Of a stretch of 64,000 nt of DNA, positions 15,938 to 25,437 are shown piece after piece. Under the pieces are notes generated by a model. That model saw only the letters and a list, made by a program, of their open reading frames with translations. It did not search any database and was not told the origin of the DNA. The DNA lies in NCBI RefSeq assembly GCF_001045445.1, contig NZ_LFNF01000003.1, forward strand, positions 124,001 through 188,000. Direction: 5' to 3'. How positions within the stretch are numbered: the stretch's first letter is position 1; each line of letters begins with the position of its first letter. The stretch comes from Chryseobacterium sp. BLS98 (GTDB taxonomy: Bacteria > Bacteroidota > Bacteroidia > Flavobacteriales > Weeksellaceae). The position numbers and the translations under genes were made by a program.

Positions 15938-17521
15938 TTAAGCAAACTCATTCTGCCGGATCAGATTTTCAATACAGTATTCTGCAATGGCTGTGATCGT
16001 TACAAACGGGTTAACGCCAATGGTTCCGGGAATTAGGGAACCATCTAAAACATACAGATTGTCGTGATCTTTTAGTTTTCCGTATTCGTTCGTCGCTTTA
16101 CCCAACACACAGCCACCCAGCGGATGATAGCATACATCTGCCCCAAAACCGTTGTTAAATAAAAAATGACTTCTCGTTCCGCCATTGGCCCTGTTCATCT
16201 TTTTGATAAAATAGTCGGCATTTTCCTTCATTTTGGCAGTATTGCTCTTGTTCCAGTCTAAGCTGACCTTCTTGGTGTTTGGGTCATAGGAAACTTCTCC
16301 CTTTTTATCCACTCTATTGATAAGAAGGTACAGTGCTGTTGCTACATCCATTCCCATTGGAAGAGGTGCTATTTCTGTAAAAAAAGGATGCTCCTCATCT
16401 TCCCAGTTATCTATACCACCCACAGGAATGGTAGATTGTTTAGCTCCTGTTCCGCCCGAAAGAGGTTTTACCCAGTTTCTGCCCGTCATGAAATTGCCGT
16501 TGTTTCCCCAGTTTTTCCCTATCTGATCATGAACAGGAAAGTCATTGACTGCATTGGAATGTAGGAGCAGCTGTAAAGTTCCCATTGTTCCGGCGGCAAG
16601 AATCAGTTTTTTACAATTGAATTCTTTCTCCGAAACTGTAGCTCCCGAAGTATCGGTTTGCCGGACCTGTAAAGTATAGGTTTTATCTCCGTTTAGTTTT
16701 ATATTTTCAACATGATGAAGATCCATGATTTCAAGATTTCCAGTTTCCAGGGCTTTTTTAAGATATGTTTTGTCCAGGCTGTTTTTGCCGTGATTATTTC
16801 CGTAGATCACTTCCGTGTTGAAAGCAGAGCGGGGAACTTCATTTCTGTATTCCTTCTCCATATACTGAAAATCATATACATTCGGAACCCGTATGGTTTT
16901 AAATCCGGCTTTATGAGCCTCTGCTTCACCGACTCTCGTGAATTGATAATAAGGACAATCCTGTAAAAACTGCTCATCAATAACATTGACCTTCAGCTCC
17001 TTATGAACCATTGGAAAATAATGGTTGTAAAATTTTTCGGCATCCAGATCAGGAAATACTTCCTTAAAGTAGCTTTCCTTTGGAGTAACGGCCATTCCGC
17101 CGTTAACCAGGGAACCTCCGCCAACTCCTCTGCCTACCCAGATATTGATGTTTTCAAAATCCATCCTGTCCAGTGTGCCCGTGAATGGGGTTAAAGAAAA
17201 AATATTCATAAAAGGAGCAATGGTCTTCTTTTTCAGCCATGCTGCGCTTTTTCCGGGTTTCAGCATATTGGAAAACGGAATCCCGGATTTCTCCCAATTA
17301 AGACCCATTTCCAGCATCACGACTTTTTTCCCCTCCTCGCAGAGACGGAGAGCAGATACAGCGCCGCCATAACCGCTGCCGATAATAAGTATTGGCGCTT
17401 CTATGACCTCTTTACCAGGTTGTATTGTTTTGGGTTGTATAGCCTGAAACAGCTCAGAATTAAGAAAATAAAATCCTGATACTGCCAATAAACCTGTTTT
17501 AATGAATTTCTTCCTGTCCAT
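15938..17521 (-). CDS. GMC oxidoreductase, type I cholesterol-oxidase-like
   Basis: 527 aa. FAD-dependent GMC oxidase with an N-terminal export signal (DRKKFIKTG then a hydrophobic stretch, possibly Tat). Seen: the FAD motif ILIIGSGYGGAVSALRL (G48, G50, G53), VGRGVGGGSLVNGGMAVTPK, RVPNVYDFQYME, EVIYGNNHGKNSLDKTY, HPLGGCVLG (H466) and IGVNPFVTITA (N504). These match non-covalent cholesterol oxidases (active-site His and Asn, plus EIAPLP for the Glu region). Oxidation of a 3-beta-hydroxysterol or other alcohol is inferred; the true substrate is open because many homologues are annotated only as GMC enzymes. Confidence 0.85.
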   Translation of the reverse strand: MDRKKFIKTGLLAVSGFYFLNSELFQAIQPKTIQPGKEVIEAPILIIGSGYGGAVSALRLCEEGKKVVMLEMGLNWEKSGIPFSNMLKPGKSAAWLKKKTIAPFMNIFSLTPFTGTLDRMDFENINIWVGRGVGGGSLVNGGMAVTPKESYFKEVFPDLDAEKFYNHYFPMVHKELKVNVIDEQFLQDCPYYQFTRVGEAEAHKAGFKTIRVPNVYDFQYMEKEYRNEVPRSAFNTEVIYGNNHGKNSLDKTYLKKALETGNLEIMDLHHVENIKLNGDKTYTLQVRQTDTSGATVSEKEFNCKKLILAAGTMGTLQLLLHSNAVNDFPVHDQIGKNWGNNGNFMTGRNWVKPLSGGTGAKQSTIPVGGIDNWEDEEHPFFTEIAPLPMGMDVATALYLLINRVDKKGEVSYDPNTKKVSLDWNKSNTAKMKENADYFIKKMNRANGGTRSHFLFNNGFGADVCYHPLGGCVLGKATNEYGKLKDHDNLYVLDGSLIPGTIGVNPFVTITAIAEYCIENLIRQNEFA

Positions 17522-17654
17522 GTGCTCTGTTGGTCAAAAAATATGCTAAAAGAAATGGAATTCGGATTATTTAAAATAGATTGTGCTTTTTATTAGTATT
17601 TTAACTTTTTGTGCCATAGAAAATCCTTAGTTTTACGTATAATTTGCATCAAAG

Positions 17655-18272
17655 ATGAAAAAATATCTGATCCTGATTCTGCTTTTTCCGTTTTTTGCTT
17701 TTGCTCAAAAAATGGTGTCCCCGGAAGTTACAGCAGTTAAGAAATTCCAGGAAGAACTCAATGCTGAATATCTGAATCCTAAGGAAACGCCTTTAAGGGG
17801 AGATAATTTTACCAACTTTAAAGGGCATCCTTTCTTTCCGTTTGATTTAAAATACAGGGTTACTGCGAAACTGGTGAAGACTACAAATCCTCAGCCTTTT
17901 GATCTTCCTACCTCTTCCGGAAAAACCAAGTCTTATCGTGAATATGGGAAAGCCACATTTCAGCTGGATGGGAAATCTTATACCCTTACTTTATATCAAA
18001 GTCTTGATCTGATGAAGCAAAAAAAATATAAAGACTATCTGTTTCTTCCCTTCCGTGATGCCACTAACGAAAAAGAAACCTACGGCGGCGGAAAATATAT
18101 GGATCTGAAAATTCCGAAAGGCAATACAATTATTCTGGATTTCAACCAATCCTATCAGCCTTATTGTGCATATAATGCTTACGACTACAATTGCCCGATT
18201 GTTCCCGAGGAAAATAAACTTCCTGTAGAGATCAGGGCCGGAGTGATGTACCAGGACATTTATCATCATTAA
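17655..18272 (+). CDS. Secreted DUF1684 family protein
   Basis: 205 aa with a Sec signal peptide (LILILLFPFFAFAQ). The DUF1684 signature is clear in the second half: YLFLPFRDATNEKETYGGGKYMDL, ILDFNQSYQPYCAYNAYDYNCPIVPEENKLPVEIRAG. The family function is unknown; the conserved F-R-D and C-P-I-P/V-P-E-N motifs suggest a binding or catalytic site. It is divergent from the GMC gene and 3 bp upstream of a GNAT gene, with which it is probably co-transcribed. Confidence 0.88.
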   Translation: MKKYLILILLFPFFAFAQKMVSPEVTAVKKFQEELNAEYLNPKETPLRGDNFTNFKGHPFFPFDLKYRVTAKLVKTTNPQPFDLPTSSGKTKSYREYGKATFQLDGKSYTLTLYQSLDLMKQKKYKDYLFLPFRDATNEKETYGGGKYMDLKIPKGNTIILDFNQSYQPYCAYNAYDYNCPIVPEENKLPVEIRAGVMYQDIYHH

Positions 18273-18275
18273 AAT

Positions 18276-18749
18276 ATGGTCAGTTTAAAGTTTTTCGAGA
18301 TATCTGATTTCCCTGAGCTTGATTATGCTTTGGATGAAAATCAAGGGCAGTATACTTCAACAGTAGAAAAAGCTCTGGAAAGAATTAAAGAAAGAAATGA
18401 TAATAAAGCATTGGCAGTTACCATCCTTCAGGATGAAAAGCCTGCCGGTTTTTTCGTGCTCGATTTTGGGGAAGATAAGCTTGAGTTTACCGACAATGAA
18501 AAATCTGTTTTATTAAGATCTTTATCGGTCAATCCAAATTTACAGGGGAAAGGAATCGGGAAAGCAGCGATGCAGCAGGTAGATCGGTTGGTCAGGGAAA
18601 ACTTCCCGGATTGTGATGAAATTGTTCTTGCAGTCAATCAGAAGAATATTTCGGCCTATCAGATTTACCTTAAAACAGGTTACCTGTACGAAGGGAAAAG
18701 CAGGATAGGAAGAAGCGGTCCGCAATACCTCATGCATAAAAAACTTTAA
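18276..18749 (+). CDS. GNAT family N-acetyltransferase
   Basis: 157 aa. The acetyl-CoA binding motif A is seen as LRSLSVNPNLQGKGIGKAAM (Q/R-x-x-G-x-G/A), followed by NQKNISAYQIYLKTGYLYEG (motif B). It is soluble and of normal length. It starts 3 bp after the DUF1684 stop codon. The substrate is unknown; the sequence resembles protein or small-molecule N-acetyltransferases of the RimI-like type. Confidence 0.9.
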   Translation: MVSLKFFEISDFPELDYALDENQGQYTSTVEKALERIKERNDNKALAVTILQDEKPAGFFVLDFGEDKLEFTDNEKSVLLRSLSVNPNLQGKGIGKAAMQQVDRLVRENFPDCDEIVLAVNQKNISAYQIYLKTGYLYEGKSRIGRSGPQYLMHKKL

Positions 18750-18794
18750 GAAAATTTTAATTCCAGATTTTCTGTTTGGCTTGATTCTTTCCAT

Positions 18795-18802
18795 TAACTT
18801 TG
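18795..18802 (+). promoter_or_regulatory. Candidate -7 box of the SDR gene
   Basis: TAACTTTG fits TAnnTTTG, 19 bp before the start codon; a TTTG lies 16 bp further upstream, slightly closer than ideal. Confidence 0.45.
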
Positions 18803-18821
18803 AGTGAAATACAAATAAATT

Positions 18822-19631
18822 ATGGAAATATCCCTTCAAAATCAGGTAGCTGTAGTTACAGGTGCCTCCAGTGGAATAGGCTCAGGAATTGCAAAATCTC
18901 TTGCAGCAGCAGGAGCTACCGTAATAGTCAATCATTCATCGGAACGATCTACAGAAGAAGCACAGGCTGTTTTAAAAGAAATTACAGATGCCGGCGGAAA
19001 CGGGATTACGTACCAGTGTGATGTTTCCAAAGAAGACCAGGTGATCAAAATGTTTCAGGATACTGTTTCACAGTTTGGAACAGTAGATATTCTTATCAAT
19101 AATGCAGGAATTCAGAAAGATGCCAAATTTACAGAGATGACTCTCGACCAGTGGAATGCAGTAATCGGTGTTAATCTTACCGGGCAGTTCCTTTGTGCAA
19201 GAGAGGCCATCAAAGAATTTCTGCGTCGAGGCATAGATCCGTCCCGATCCATTGCCTGTGGAAAAATCATTCATATCAGTTCCGTTCACGAAATTATTCC
19301 TTGGGCTGGCCATGCCAATTATGCAGCCAGTAAAGGAGCCATCAGAATGCTGATGCAAACCCTTGCTCAGGAATATGGAGCGGATAAGATCCGGGTGAAT
19401 TCTATCTGTCCGGGTGCTATTCAGACTCCTATCAATAAAGATGCGTGGAGTACACCTCAGGCATTAAATTCACTTTTAAATCTTATTCCTTACAACAGGA
19501 TCGGGCAGCCACAGGATATCGGTAATTTAGCTGCTTTTTTAGCAAGTGATCTCGCCGATTATATTACAGGAACCAGCATATTTGTAGACGGGGCGATGAC
19601 CACTTTTGAAAGCTTTTCTACAGGAGGATAG
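18822..19631 (+). CDS. SDR oxidoreductase, glucose 1-dehydrogenase-like
   Basis: 269 aa classical SDR. Cofactor motif TGASSGIGSGIAKSL, NNAG (residues about 90-93), catalytic Ser in IIHISSVHE, and YAASKGA (Tyr-Lys pair). The C-terminal CPGAIQTPINK and GTSIFVDGAMT segments match glucose 1-dehydrogenases, which oxidise beta-D-glucose with NAD(P)+. It lies 162 bp upstream of a GH63-like glycosidase on the same strand, a pairing that fits release of glucose followed by oxidation. The exact sugar is inferred. Confidence 0.88.
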   Translation: MEISLQNQVAVVTGASSGIGSGIAKSLAAAGATVIVNHSSERSTEEAQAVLKEITDAGGNGITYQCDVSKEDQVIKMFQDTVSQFGTVDILINNAGIQKDAKFTEMTLDQWNAVIGVNLTGQFLCAREAIKEFLRRGIDPSRSIACGKIIHISSVHEIIPWAGHANYAASKGAIRMLMQTLAQEYGADKIRVNSICPGAIQTPINKDAWSTPQALNSLLNLIPYNRIGQPQDIGNLAAFLASDLADYITGTSIFVDGAMTTFESFSTGG

Positions 19632-19639
19632 ACTAGTTT

Positions 19640-19760
19640 CAGGATTGATCATTTTAGGGTTGAGGAGTTGCTAGTTACTGGTTGACGGTAATTAAGACGC
19701 ATCATCTTCAATCATCTGAAATCTGATGTCTGATATCTTAAATCTTTTCTCTTTATTCTT
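19640..19760. repeat. Word-like intergenic repeat (family D)
   Basis: The gap between the SDR and GH63 genes holds reiterated short words, GTTGCTAGTTACTGGTTGACGGT and then ATCTGAAATCTGATGTCTGATATCT (three variants of an ATCTGA word). There is no coding content. It resembles other degenerate short-word spacers in this window. Confidence 0.4.
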
Positions 19761-19793
19761 GTCTCTATTACCAATAAATTTTGCAAAAAACAC

Positions 19794-22451
19794 ATGTCCG
19801 AAAAACAAAGACTTTCAGAAATAGCATGGAAAAAATGGGGTCCCTATGTCAGTAACCGTGAATGGGGGCTTGTCCGCGAAGATTACAGTGAAAACGGAGA
19901 TGCATGGAATTACACTACACATGATACTGCAGAAGCCAAAAGCTACCGATGGGGCGAGGAGGGGATCTGTGGTATTTGTGATGATCTTCAGCAGCTGGTT
20001 TTTTCCATAGGATTCTGGAATAAAAAAGATAAAATGGTGAAAGAGCGTTTCTTTGGGCTTACTAACGGGCAGGGAAATCACGGGGAAGATGTCAAGGAAT
20101 ATTTTTATTACCTGGATTCTACCCCTACGCATTCTTACATGAAGATGCTGTATAAATATTCGCAGAATCCTTTTCCTTATGAAGATCTTTTAAAAGTAAA
20201 TGCAGAAAGAAATAAAAATGAACCTGAATATGAACTGATTGATACAGGAATCTTTGATCGGAATGAATACTTTGATCTGTTCATTGAATATGCCAAAGAA
20301 AGTGAACACGATATCCTGATTAAGCTTACAGTAGTCAATAAATTTGAAAAAGAAGCTCCTATTGTCATACTGCCTACATTGTGGTTCAGAAATACATGGA
20401 ACTGGGGCTACGATGATTACCTGCCAAAGCTTAACAGTGAAGACGCAGAGCATATAACCGTCAACCATAAAAATATAGAAATTAAAAACGTATATGCGAA
20501 ACAGTCTTTGAAGACATTATTTTGTGATAATGAGACCAATACTGAAAAGCTCTACAAATCTCCGAATCAGTCAAGATATTGTAAAGACGGAATTAATGAT
20601 TTTGTTATTAACGGAAACTCACAGGCTGTAAACCCTAAAAGTACCGGGACCAAAGCTTCTTTCTTTATTGATGAAACATTGGAAGCGGGAGAAACAAAAA
20701 TTTTTGAATTCAGAATGTCGGAAAAAGATTTAAAAGATCCTTTTGCCGATTTTGAAGCTATTTTTGAACTCAGAAAAAAAGAAGCAGATGAATTTTATGC
20801 TGAAATTCAGAAAGGGATATCGTCAGATGATGAAAAATTAGTCCAAAGACAGGCTTTTGCAGGAATGCTGTGGAACAAAATGTTTTATCATTACAATGTT
20901 GAAAAATGGCTGAAAGGAGATCCTGCTGAAATGTCGCCTCCCAAATCCCGGGAAAAAATCAGGAACTACGACTGGAAGCATCTCAATAATGAACATATCA
21001 TTTCAATGCCTGATAAATGGGAGTATCCCTGGTATGCGACCTGGGATCTGGCATTTCATACAATCAGTTTTTCACTTATTGACCCGGATTTTGCCAAACA
21101 CCAGCTGAAACTTTTCCTGTTCGAATGGTATATGCATCCAAACGGCCAGATTCCTGCCTATGAGTGGAATTTCAGCGATGTTAATCCTCCGGTTCATGCT
21201 TGGGCAGCTTTCCGGGTTTTTAAAATTGATGAATATATCAAAGGGAAACCTGATCTACAATTTTTGGAAAGCGCCTTCCAAAAACTGCTCATGAATTTTA
21301 CATGGTGGGTAAACAAAAAAGACAGCAATGGCAATAATATTTTTGAAGGAGGATTTCTAGGTCTTGATAATATTGGTGTTTTCGACAGAAATTTAACGCT
21401 TCCAAACGGTGAGCAGCTGGAACAGTCTGACGGAACGAGCTGGATGGCTATGTTTGCCCTTAATATGATGCGAATTGCCCTTGAACTGGCTTTATATAAC
21501 AATGTATATGAAGAAATGGCCATGAAGTTTTTTGAACATTTCCTCTCCATTGCTAATTCACTGGATAATATGGGGGACGAAAAGTTCAGCCTTTGGGATG
21601 AGGAAGATGAATTTTTCTATGATGCCATCAGTTCCGATGATGGAAACCATATGTATTTAAGATTAAGAACTATCGTAGGACTGATCCCTATGTTTGCTGT
21701 TGAGGTCATTGATGATGAAATGATCGAAAAGCTTCCCAATTTCAAAAAAAGAATGAAGTGGGTTCTCGAAAATAAACCTGAACTGGCCTCCCTTGTGTCT
21801 AGATGGGAAGTAAAAGGGCAGGACTCAAAGCATCTCCTTTCACTGCTTCGCGGTCACCGTTTGAAAAGGTTATTAAAGAGAATGCTAAATCCTGAAGAGT
21901 TTCTGAGCGATTACGGAGTTCGGGCATTATCTAAAGAATATGAACAGAATCCGTATACACTCAATTTGAACGGCACAGATTATTGTGTGAAATATACACC
22001 AGCAGAAAGTGATAGTGGTCTTTTCGGAGGAAACAGCAACTGGCGTGGACCCATTTGGTTTCCGATCAATTTTCTGATCATTGAAAGTCTCCAGAGATTT
22101 TTCTTCTATTACAGTCCGGATTTCCTGGTAGAATATCCTACGGGAAGCGGAAATTATTCAAATCTGGACCAGATTGCAGATTCTTTAAGCAAAAGGCTTT
22201 CTAAGATATTTTTAATGGATGAAAACGGAAAACGTCCTGTGAATAGTCAGTACGAAAGATTTCAAACCGATCCTGATTTTAAGGACTATATTTTGTTCTA
22301 TGAATACTTCCACGGAGATAATGGAAGAGGAGTAGGAGCATCACACCAGACCGGATGGACAGGACTTATTGCAAAAATCCTCCAGCCAAGGTTCTCCAAA
22401 AAAGAAATTGCTGAATCCGAAACAGAAATGCCGGGAGAAGTGAAGAGTTAG
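19794..22451 (+). CDS. GH63/MGH1-like glycoside hydrolase
   Basis: 885 aa, no signal peptide, so probably cytoplasmic. N-terminal domain: WGPYVSNREWGLVREDYS, CGICDDLQQLVFSIGFWN. The (alpha/alpha)6 catalytic part from about residue 350 carries FHWNKMFYHYN-like and YPWYATWDLAFHTIS, NGQIPAYEWNFSDVNPP and NWRGPIWFPINFLI, typical of bacterial GH63 / mannosylglycerate-hydrolase-like enzymes. The substrate is likely an alpha-linked glucoside or mannoside. Its partner SDR may oxidise the released sugar. It is convergent with recO, 40 bp away. Confidence 0.88.
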   Translation: MSEKQRLSEIAWKKWGPYVSNREWGLVREDYSENGDAWNYTTHDTAEAKSYRWGEEGICGICDDLQQLVFSIGFWNKKDKMVKERFFGLTNGQGNHGEDVKEYFYYLDSTPTHSYMKMLYKYSQNPFPYEDLLKVNAERNKNEPEYELIDTGIFDRNEYFDLFIEYAKESEHDILIKLTVVNKFEKEAPIVILPTLWFRNTWNWGYDDYLPKLNSEDAEHITVNHKNIEIKNVYAKQSLKTLFCDNETNTEKLYKSPNQSRYCKDGINDFVINGNSQAVNPKSTGTKASFFIDETLEAGETKIFEFRMSEKDLKDPFADFEAIFELRKKEADEFYAEIQKGISSDDEKLVQRQAFAGMLWNKMFYHYNVEKWLKGDPAEMSPPKSREKIRNYDWKHLNNEHIISMPDKWEYPWYATWDLAFHTISFSLIDPDFAKHQLKLFLFEWYMHPNGQIPAYEWNFSDVNPPVHAWAAFRVFKIDEYIKGKPDLQFLESAFQKLLMNFTWWVNKKDSNGNNIFEGGFLGLDNIGVFDRNLTLPNGEQLEQSDGTSWMAMFALNMMRIALELALYNNVYEEMAMKFFEHFLSIANSLDNMGDEKFSLWDEEDEFFYDAISSDDGNHMYLRLRTIVGLIPMFAVEVIDDEMIEKLPNFKKRMKWVLENKPELASLVSRWEVKGQDSKHLLSLLRGHRLKRLLKRMLNPEEFLSDYGVRALSKEYEQNPYTLNLNGTDYCVKYTPAESDSGLFGGNSNWRGPIWFPINFLIIESLQRFFFYYSPDFLVEYPTGSGNYSNLDQIADSLSKRLSKIFLMDENGKRPVNSQYERFQTDPDFKDYILFYEYFHGDNGRGVGASHQTGWTGLIAKILQPRFSKKEIAESETEMPGEVKS

Positions 22452-22491
22452 CAGTTTGGAAATCGATTTTTGTATCCTTAAATATTATCTG

Positions 22492-23178
22492 CTATTCAAA
22501 GATCTGCTGTATCACTTCAAGCGATGCCGGGATTTTAAAATCTGTGATGTGATAATGATAGTACACTAAAATACTGTCCAGAAAATCTTTTCGCTGCGAA
22601 GAATGAATTTTTGTAGCATAAAGGTTTTCTGCGCAAAGAATTTTTTTCCATAATCCGGAAATTTCATGATTGAACAACTGATGGGCGGGTACCTCGGAAA
22701 ATGTCCCGGTTTCCGGATCCAGATAGGGGCCGTCATGCATCAGAGGAGCAACTCCCTGGATTTTCAATACTGTAATTAAAAACAGAAGATGGCACTGGTA
22801 GTTTTTGGCCATCAACTCGTCTATAAACTGATCAATACTAAAGAAAAGCCTGGGATTCTTATTTTCGTGCCTCAAAACCTGATTCAGAAAGTCCGATATG
22901 AAAAAGATGACAGTATTGGTTCTGATATCCATATACATATCGTGGTTTTTCACGAGTTCAAATTTAGAAATCAATGGAATTCCGTTTCCTTTTGCAGGAT
23001 TAACCGTGAAATTAAGCATGTTCAATGGCTGGAGCAGGGCTTTCTTTTTATTTCTTTTGGAATAAATACCTTTTATGAAATACGTCTGAAAGCCGTCTTC
23101 TTCTGTAAAACAATGCAGGACCGCATCATTTTCACCATATTTTATGAATGATAATAAAAATCCGTTTTGTGAAATCAT
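22492..23178 (-). CDS. recO: DNA repair protein RecO
   Basis: 228 aa. RecO helps load RecA on SSB-coated single-stranded DNA in the RecFOR pathway. Seen: the N-terminal OB-fold (GFLLSFIKYGENDAVLHCFTEEDG, FIKGIYSKRNKKKALLQPLNMLNF) and a C-terminal helical domain. The zinc-binding Cys cluster of many RecO proteins is not evident, as in several Bacteroidota. Its ATG overlaps the porZ stop codon by one base (TAATG), so translation is coupled to porZ. Confidence 0.88.
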   Translation of the reverse strand: MISQNGFLLSFIKYGENDAVLHCFTEEDGFQTYFIKGIYSKRNKKKALLQPLNMLNFTVNPAKGNGIPLISKFELVKNHDMYMDIRTNTVIFFISDFLNQVLRHENKNPRLFFSIDQFIDELMAKNYQCHLLFLITVLKIQGVAPLMHDGPYLDPETGTFSEVPAHQLFNHEISGLWKKILCAENLYATKIHSSQRKDFLDSILVYYHYHITDFKIPASLEVIQQIFE

Positions 23179-25436
23179 TAATTAACTACAGCTATTTTTG
23201 CAGTAGCTTTATCGGACCCGTCCTCATTAGTCATCAGGACAAAATAAATACCTGAAGCTACTCTGGTGCCTTTTTGATTATTGAGGTCCCATTCATAATA
23301 ACCTCCTCTGGCTACTGCAGAGTGAATTACATTTCCTGCTGCATCTGTGATTCTGATATTTGTTTTTTCCGCAAGTCCTTTAATGGTTACTTTTCCTTTA
23401 AAGTTCGAATACACAACAGGATTTGGATAGACCACTACATTTCCGAAGTTGGCATTCACATCAGCAACATCTCCCTGATAGGCCACAATACCGTTAAAAG
23501 TTACGAAATATACTTTTCCGGTTTTTCTGTCAACCTTTATATCGGTAACGGAATTGGTGGGAAGAGGTGAGTTTTCTTTTGTAAAATGCTTTATAGTCTG
23601 CTGTCCATCGGAAGAAAGGTAATATACTCCTCCTCCGTCTACAGAAAGCCATTTGTAATCCCCGGCATCTACTTCTATTTGCAGTATTTGGCCATCTCTG
23701 AATAGTTCTTCACCAAGGCCTCCTTGTTCTATGATGATGGGCTCTACTGTAGGGTTGGGCTCTTTTATTGCCGTAGCAGCATTAGGCAGTATTCTTAATC
23801 CACTGTCGGTACCGATCCAGGCGTCTCCGGATTTGCTGAAAGCTACAGATAAAGTTCCTTTTGAGTTCCCTGCAAAGCCATTGGTATCTTTTAAAATATA
23901 ATCTGAGTCATCCGAAAGGTTGGTAGGGGTTTTATAATCGTATACAATGAAATTATTGGTTCTTGGAAGAGGCAGCCACAGCATATTTTCATAAAATATT
24001 GGCTTTTGCATCCCTTCACTTGTTAAGCCGAATTTTTTTACAATAAAATTATCTGCTACCTTGTCATATATACCTATAGATGGAGATCCATCATTAAAAC
24101 CTACAGAAACAAAAAGATTATTTTGATTGTCAAATACAAATCCTACAGGACGACGATAGGAAAGACCGGGAGTTCCCATATCATAATATTTTACTAGATC
24201 AAAGTCTTTATTACCAGAATTATATTTCATTTTATAAACACCTTGCGAACCTATTGTATAATTAGTAAAAAAGACTTCACTATTATCTGCAGGATTCATT
24301 ACTGCATCCAGAACATTAACAGGAGTAGTAAGGCCTATGAAATAAGATGGATAAATCCATTCAGAACCATTAAAGTAATAAAATCCTGGTTTTTTAGGAT
24401 TTTCCGCAGGATGATTATACCTGTTCACTCTGGATCCTGATGATACCAGCAGCTGGTTATTGTCATACAAATTGATCTTATAGGAAGAATTGGAATATGG
24501 ACCTGATGGCTTGTAGGTTGTTCCACTTTCTTCTTTTATCCCAGACAGTACTGTCCCGGCATATATTCTCCCGCCGGCGGTAATTGCTGTATTACAGTCT
24601 TCTCCTACACTTACGGCATTCTGTGATACTCCGTTTAATCCAAAAGTATATATTCTGTTATCCGTTACTACAATATTGCTGGCGTTGATGACAATATCCT
24701 GAATATTTGAAAAGCTGGCAGGTAATGGCGTACCGGTACCGTTATTGTAAATGTATGCTGATGTTGTAGAGGAAAATATAAGGGATGATTCAGCGTCAAT
24801 ATGCTTGTATGATCCTGGGATTTCATTTGTCCATGTAGAAAACACCGGAAATGTAGTATTCATTTCGTGGCTTTTAAGGCCGGTATTTGTTACGGAGTAG
24901 ACTTTATTTCCGAACAGGGTTGCTTCATTACTGGCTTCATATACGCCGCCGCTCACAAAGAATGCAGAATCTCCGAATTCTTTTTTATTAATGTTAAATA
25001 TAGAAACTCCATAGCCTACAGATATTACAGCCTGATCTCCTGTAATAGAAATATGATTAATCTTTTTGCTTCCGTTATAACCAGTTGCAATAGGAATATC
25101 AACAATATATTTAATCTCTTGCGGGGTAATAACGTCCATCGAACCGTTTGCGTATCCTATAATCCCTATTTTAGTCTGCGGATTATAATCAAAGGCAGAT
25201 ATACTGACATCATGCAGCCCGTTAGCTTTTGACAGCTTTGTAATCTCCCCGGTTGAAATGGTATAGTAAAATATCCCGTTTTCGGTGGCGGCAATTATTT
25301 TCCCATTGTCTTCCTTCATGGCAAGGACATTATTATAGGAAAAAAGATCCGTCCATTTTTTTGATGAAATAACCTGCGCATTCATGAATTGCAGGGAGGC
25401 AAAAATACCCAGAGAGATTAAAGAGAGTTTTTTCAT
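23178..25436 (-). CDS. porZ: T9SS attachment-complex protein PorZ
   Basis: 752 aa. Signal peptide (about 1-20, ending MNAQ), then WTDLFSYNNVLAMKEDNGKIIAATENGIFYY and repeated propeller-type blades, and a C-terminal type A sorting domain (VVVYPNPVVYSNFKGKVTIKGL ... ASGIYFVLMTNEDG). This is the PorZ layout: two beta-propellers plus CTD. In Porphyromonas, PorZ works with PorU, PorV and PorQ at the cell surface to attach cargo to A-LPS. It starts one base after the metallophosphatase stop codon and overlaps recO, so the four genes form one operon. Confidence 0.88.
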   Translation of the reverse strand: MKKLSLISLGIFASLQFMNAQVISSKKWTDLFSYNNVLAMKEDNGKIIAATENGIFYYTISTGEITKLSKANGLHDVSISAFDYNPQTKIGIIGYANGSMDVITPQEIKYIVDIPIATGYNGSKKINHISITGDQAVISVGYGVSIFNINKKEFGDSAFFVSGGVYEASNEATLFGNKVYSVTNTGLKSHEMNTTFPVFSTWTNEIPGSYKHIDAESSLIFSSTTSAYIYNNGTGTPLPASFSNIQDIVINASNIVVTDNRIYTFGLNGVSQNAVSVGEDCNTAITAGGRIYAGTVLSGIKEESGTTYKPSGPYSNSSYKINLYDNNQLLVSSGSRVNRYNHPAENPKKPGFYYFNGSEWIYPSYFIGLTTPVNVLDAVMNPADNSEVFFTNYTIGSQGVYKMKYNSGNKDFDLVKYYDMGTPGLSYRRPVGFVFDNQNNLFVSVGFNDGSPSIGIYDKVADNFIVKKFGLTSEGMQKPIFYENMLWLPLPRTNNFIVYDYKTPTNLSDDSDYILKDTNGFAGNSKGTLSVAFSKSGDAWIGTDSGLRILPNAATAIKEPNPTVEPIIIEQGGLGEELFRDGQILQIEVDAGDYKWLSVDGGGVYYLSSDGQQTIKHFTKENSPLPTNSVTDIKVDRKTGKVYFVTFNGIVAYQGDVADVNANFGNVVVYPNPVVYSNFKGKVTIKGLAEKTNIRITDAAGNVIHSAVARGGYYEWDLNNQKGTRVASGIYFVLMTNEDGSDKATAKIAVVN

Positions 25437-25437
25437 A

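Noticed and set aside
14562..17530. Mobile element carrying aadS
   Set aside because: No transposase, integrase, attachment site or terminal repeats bracket aadS; the only repeat is a short palindromic intergenic element.
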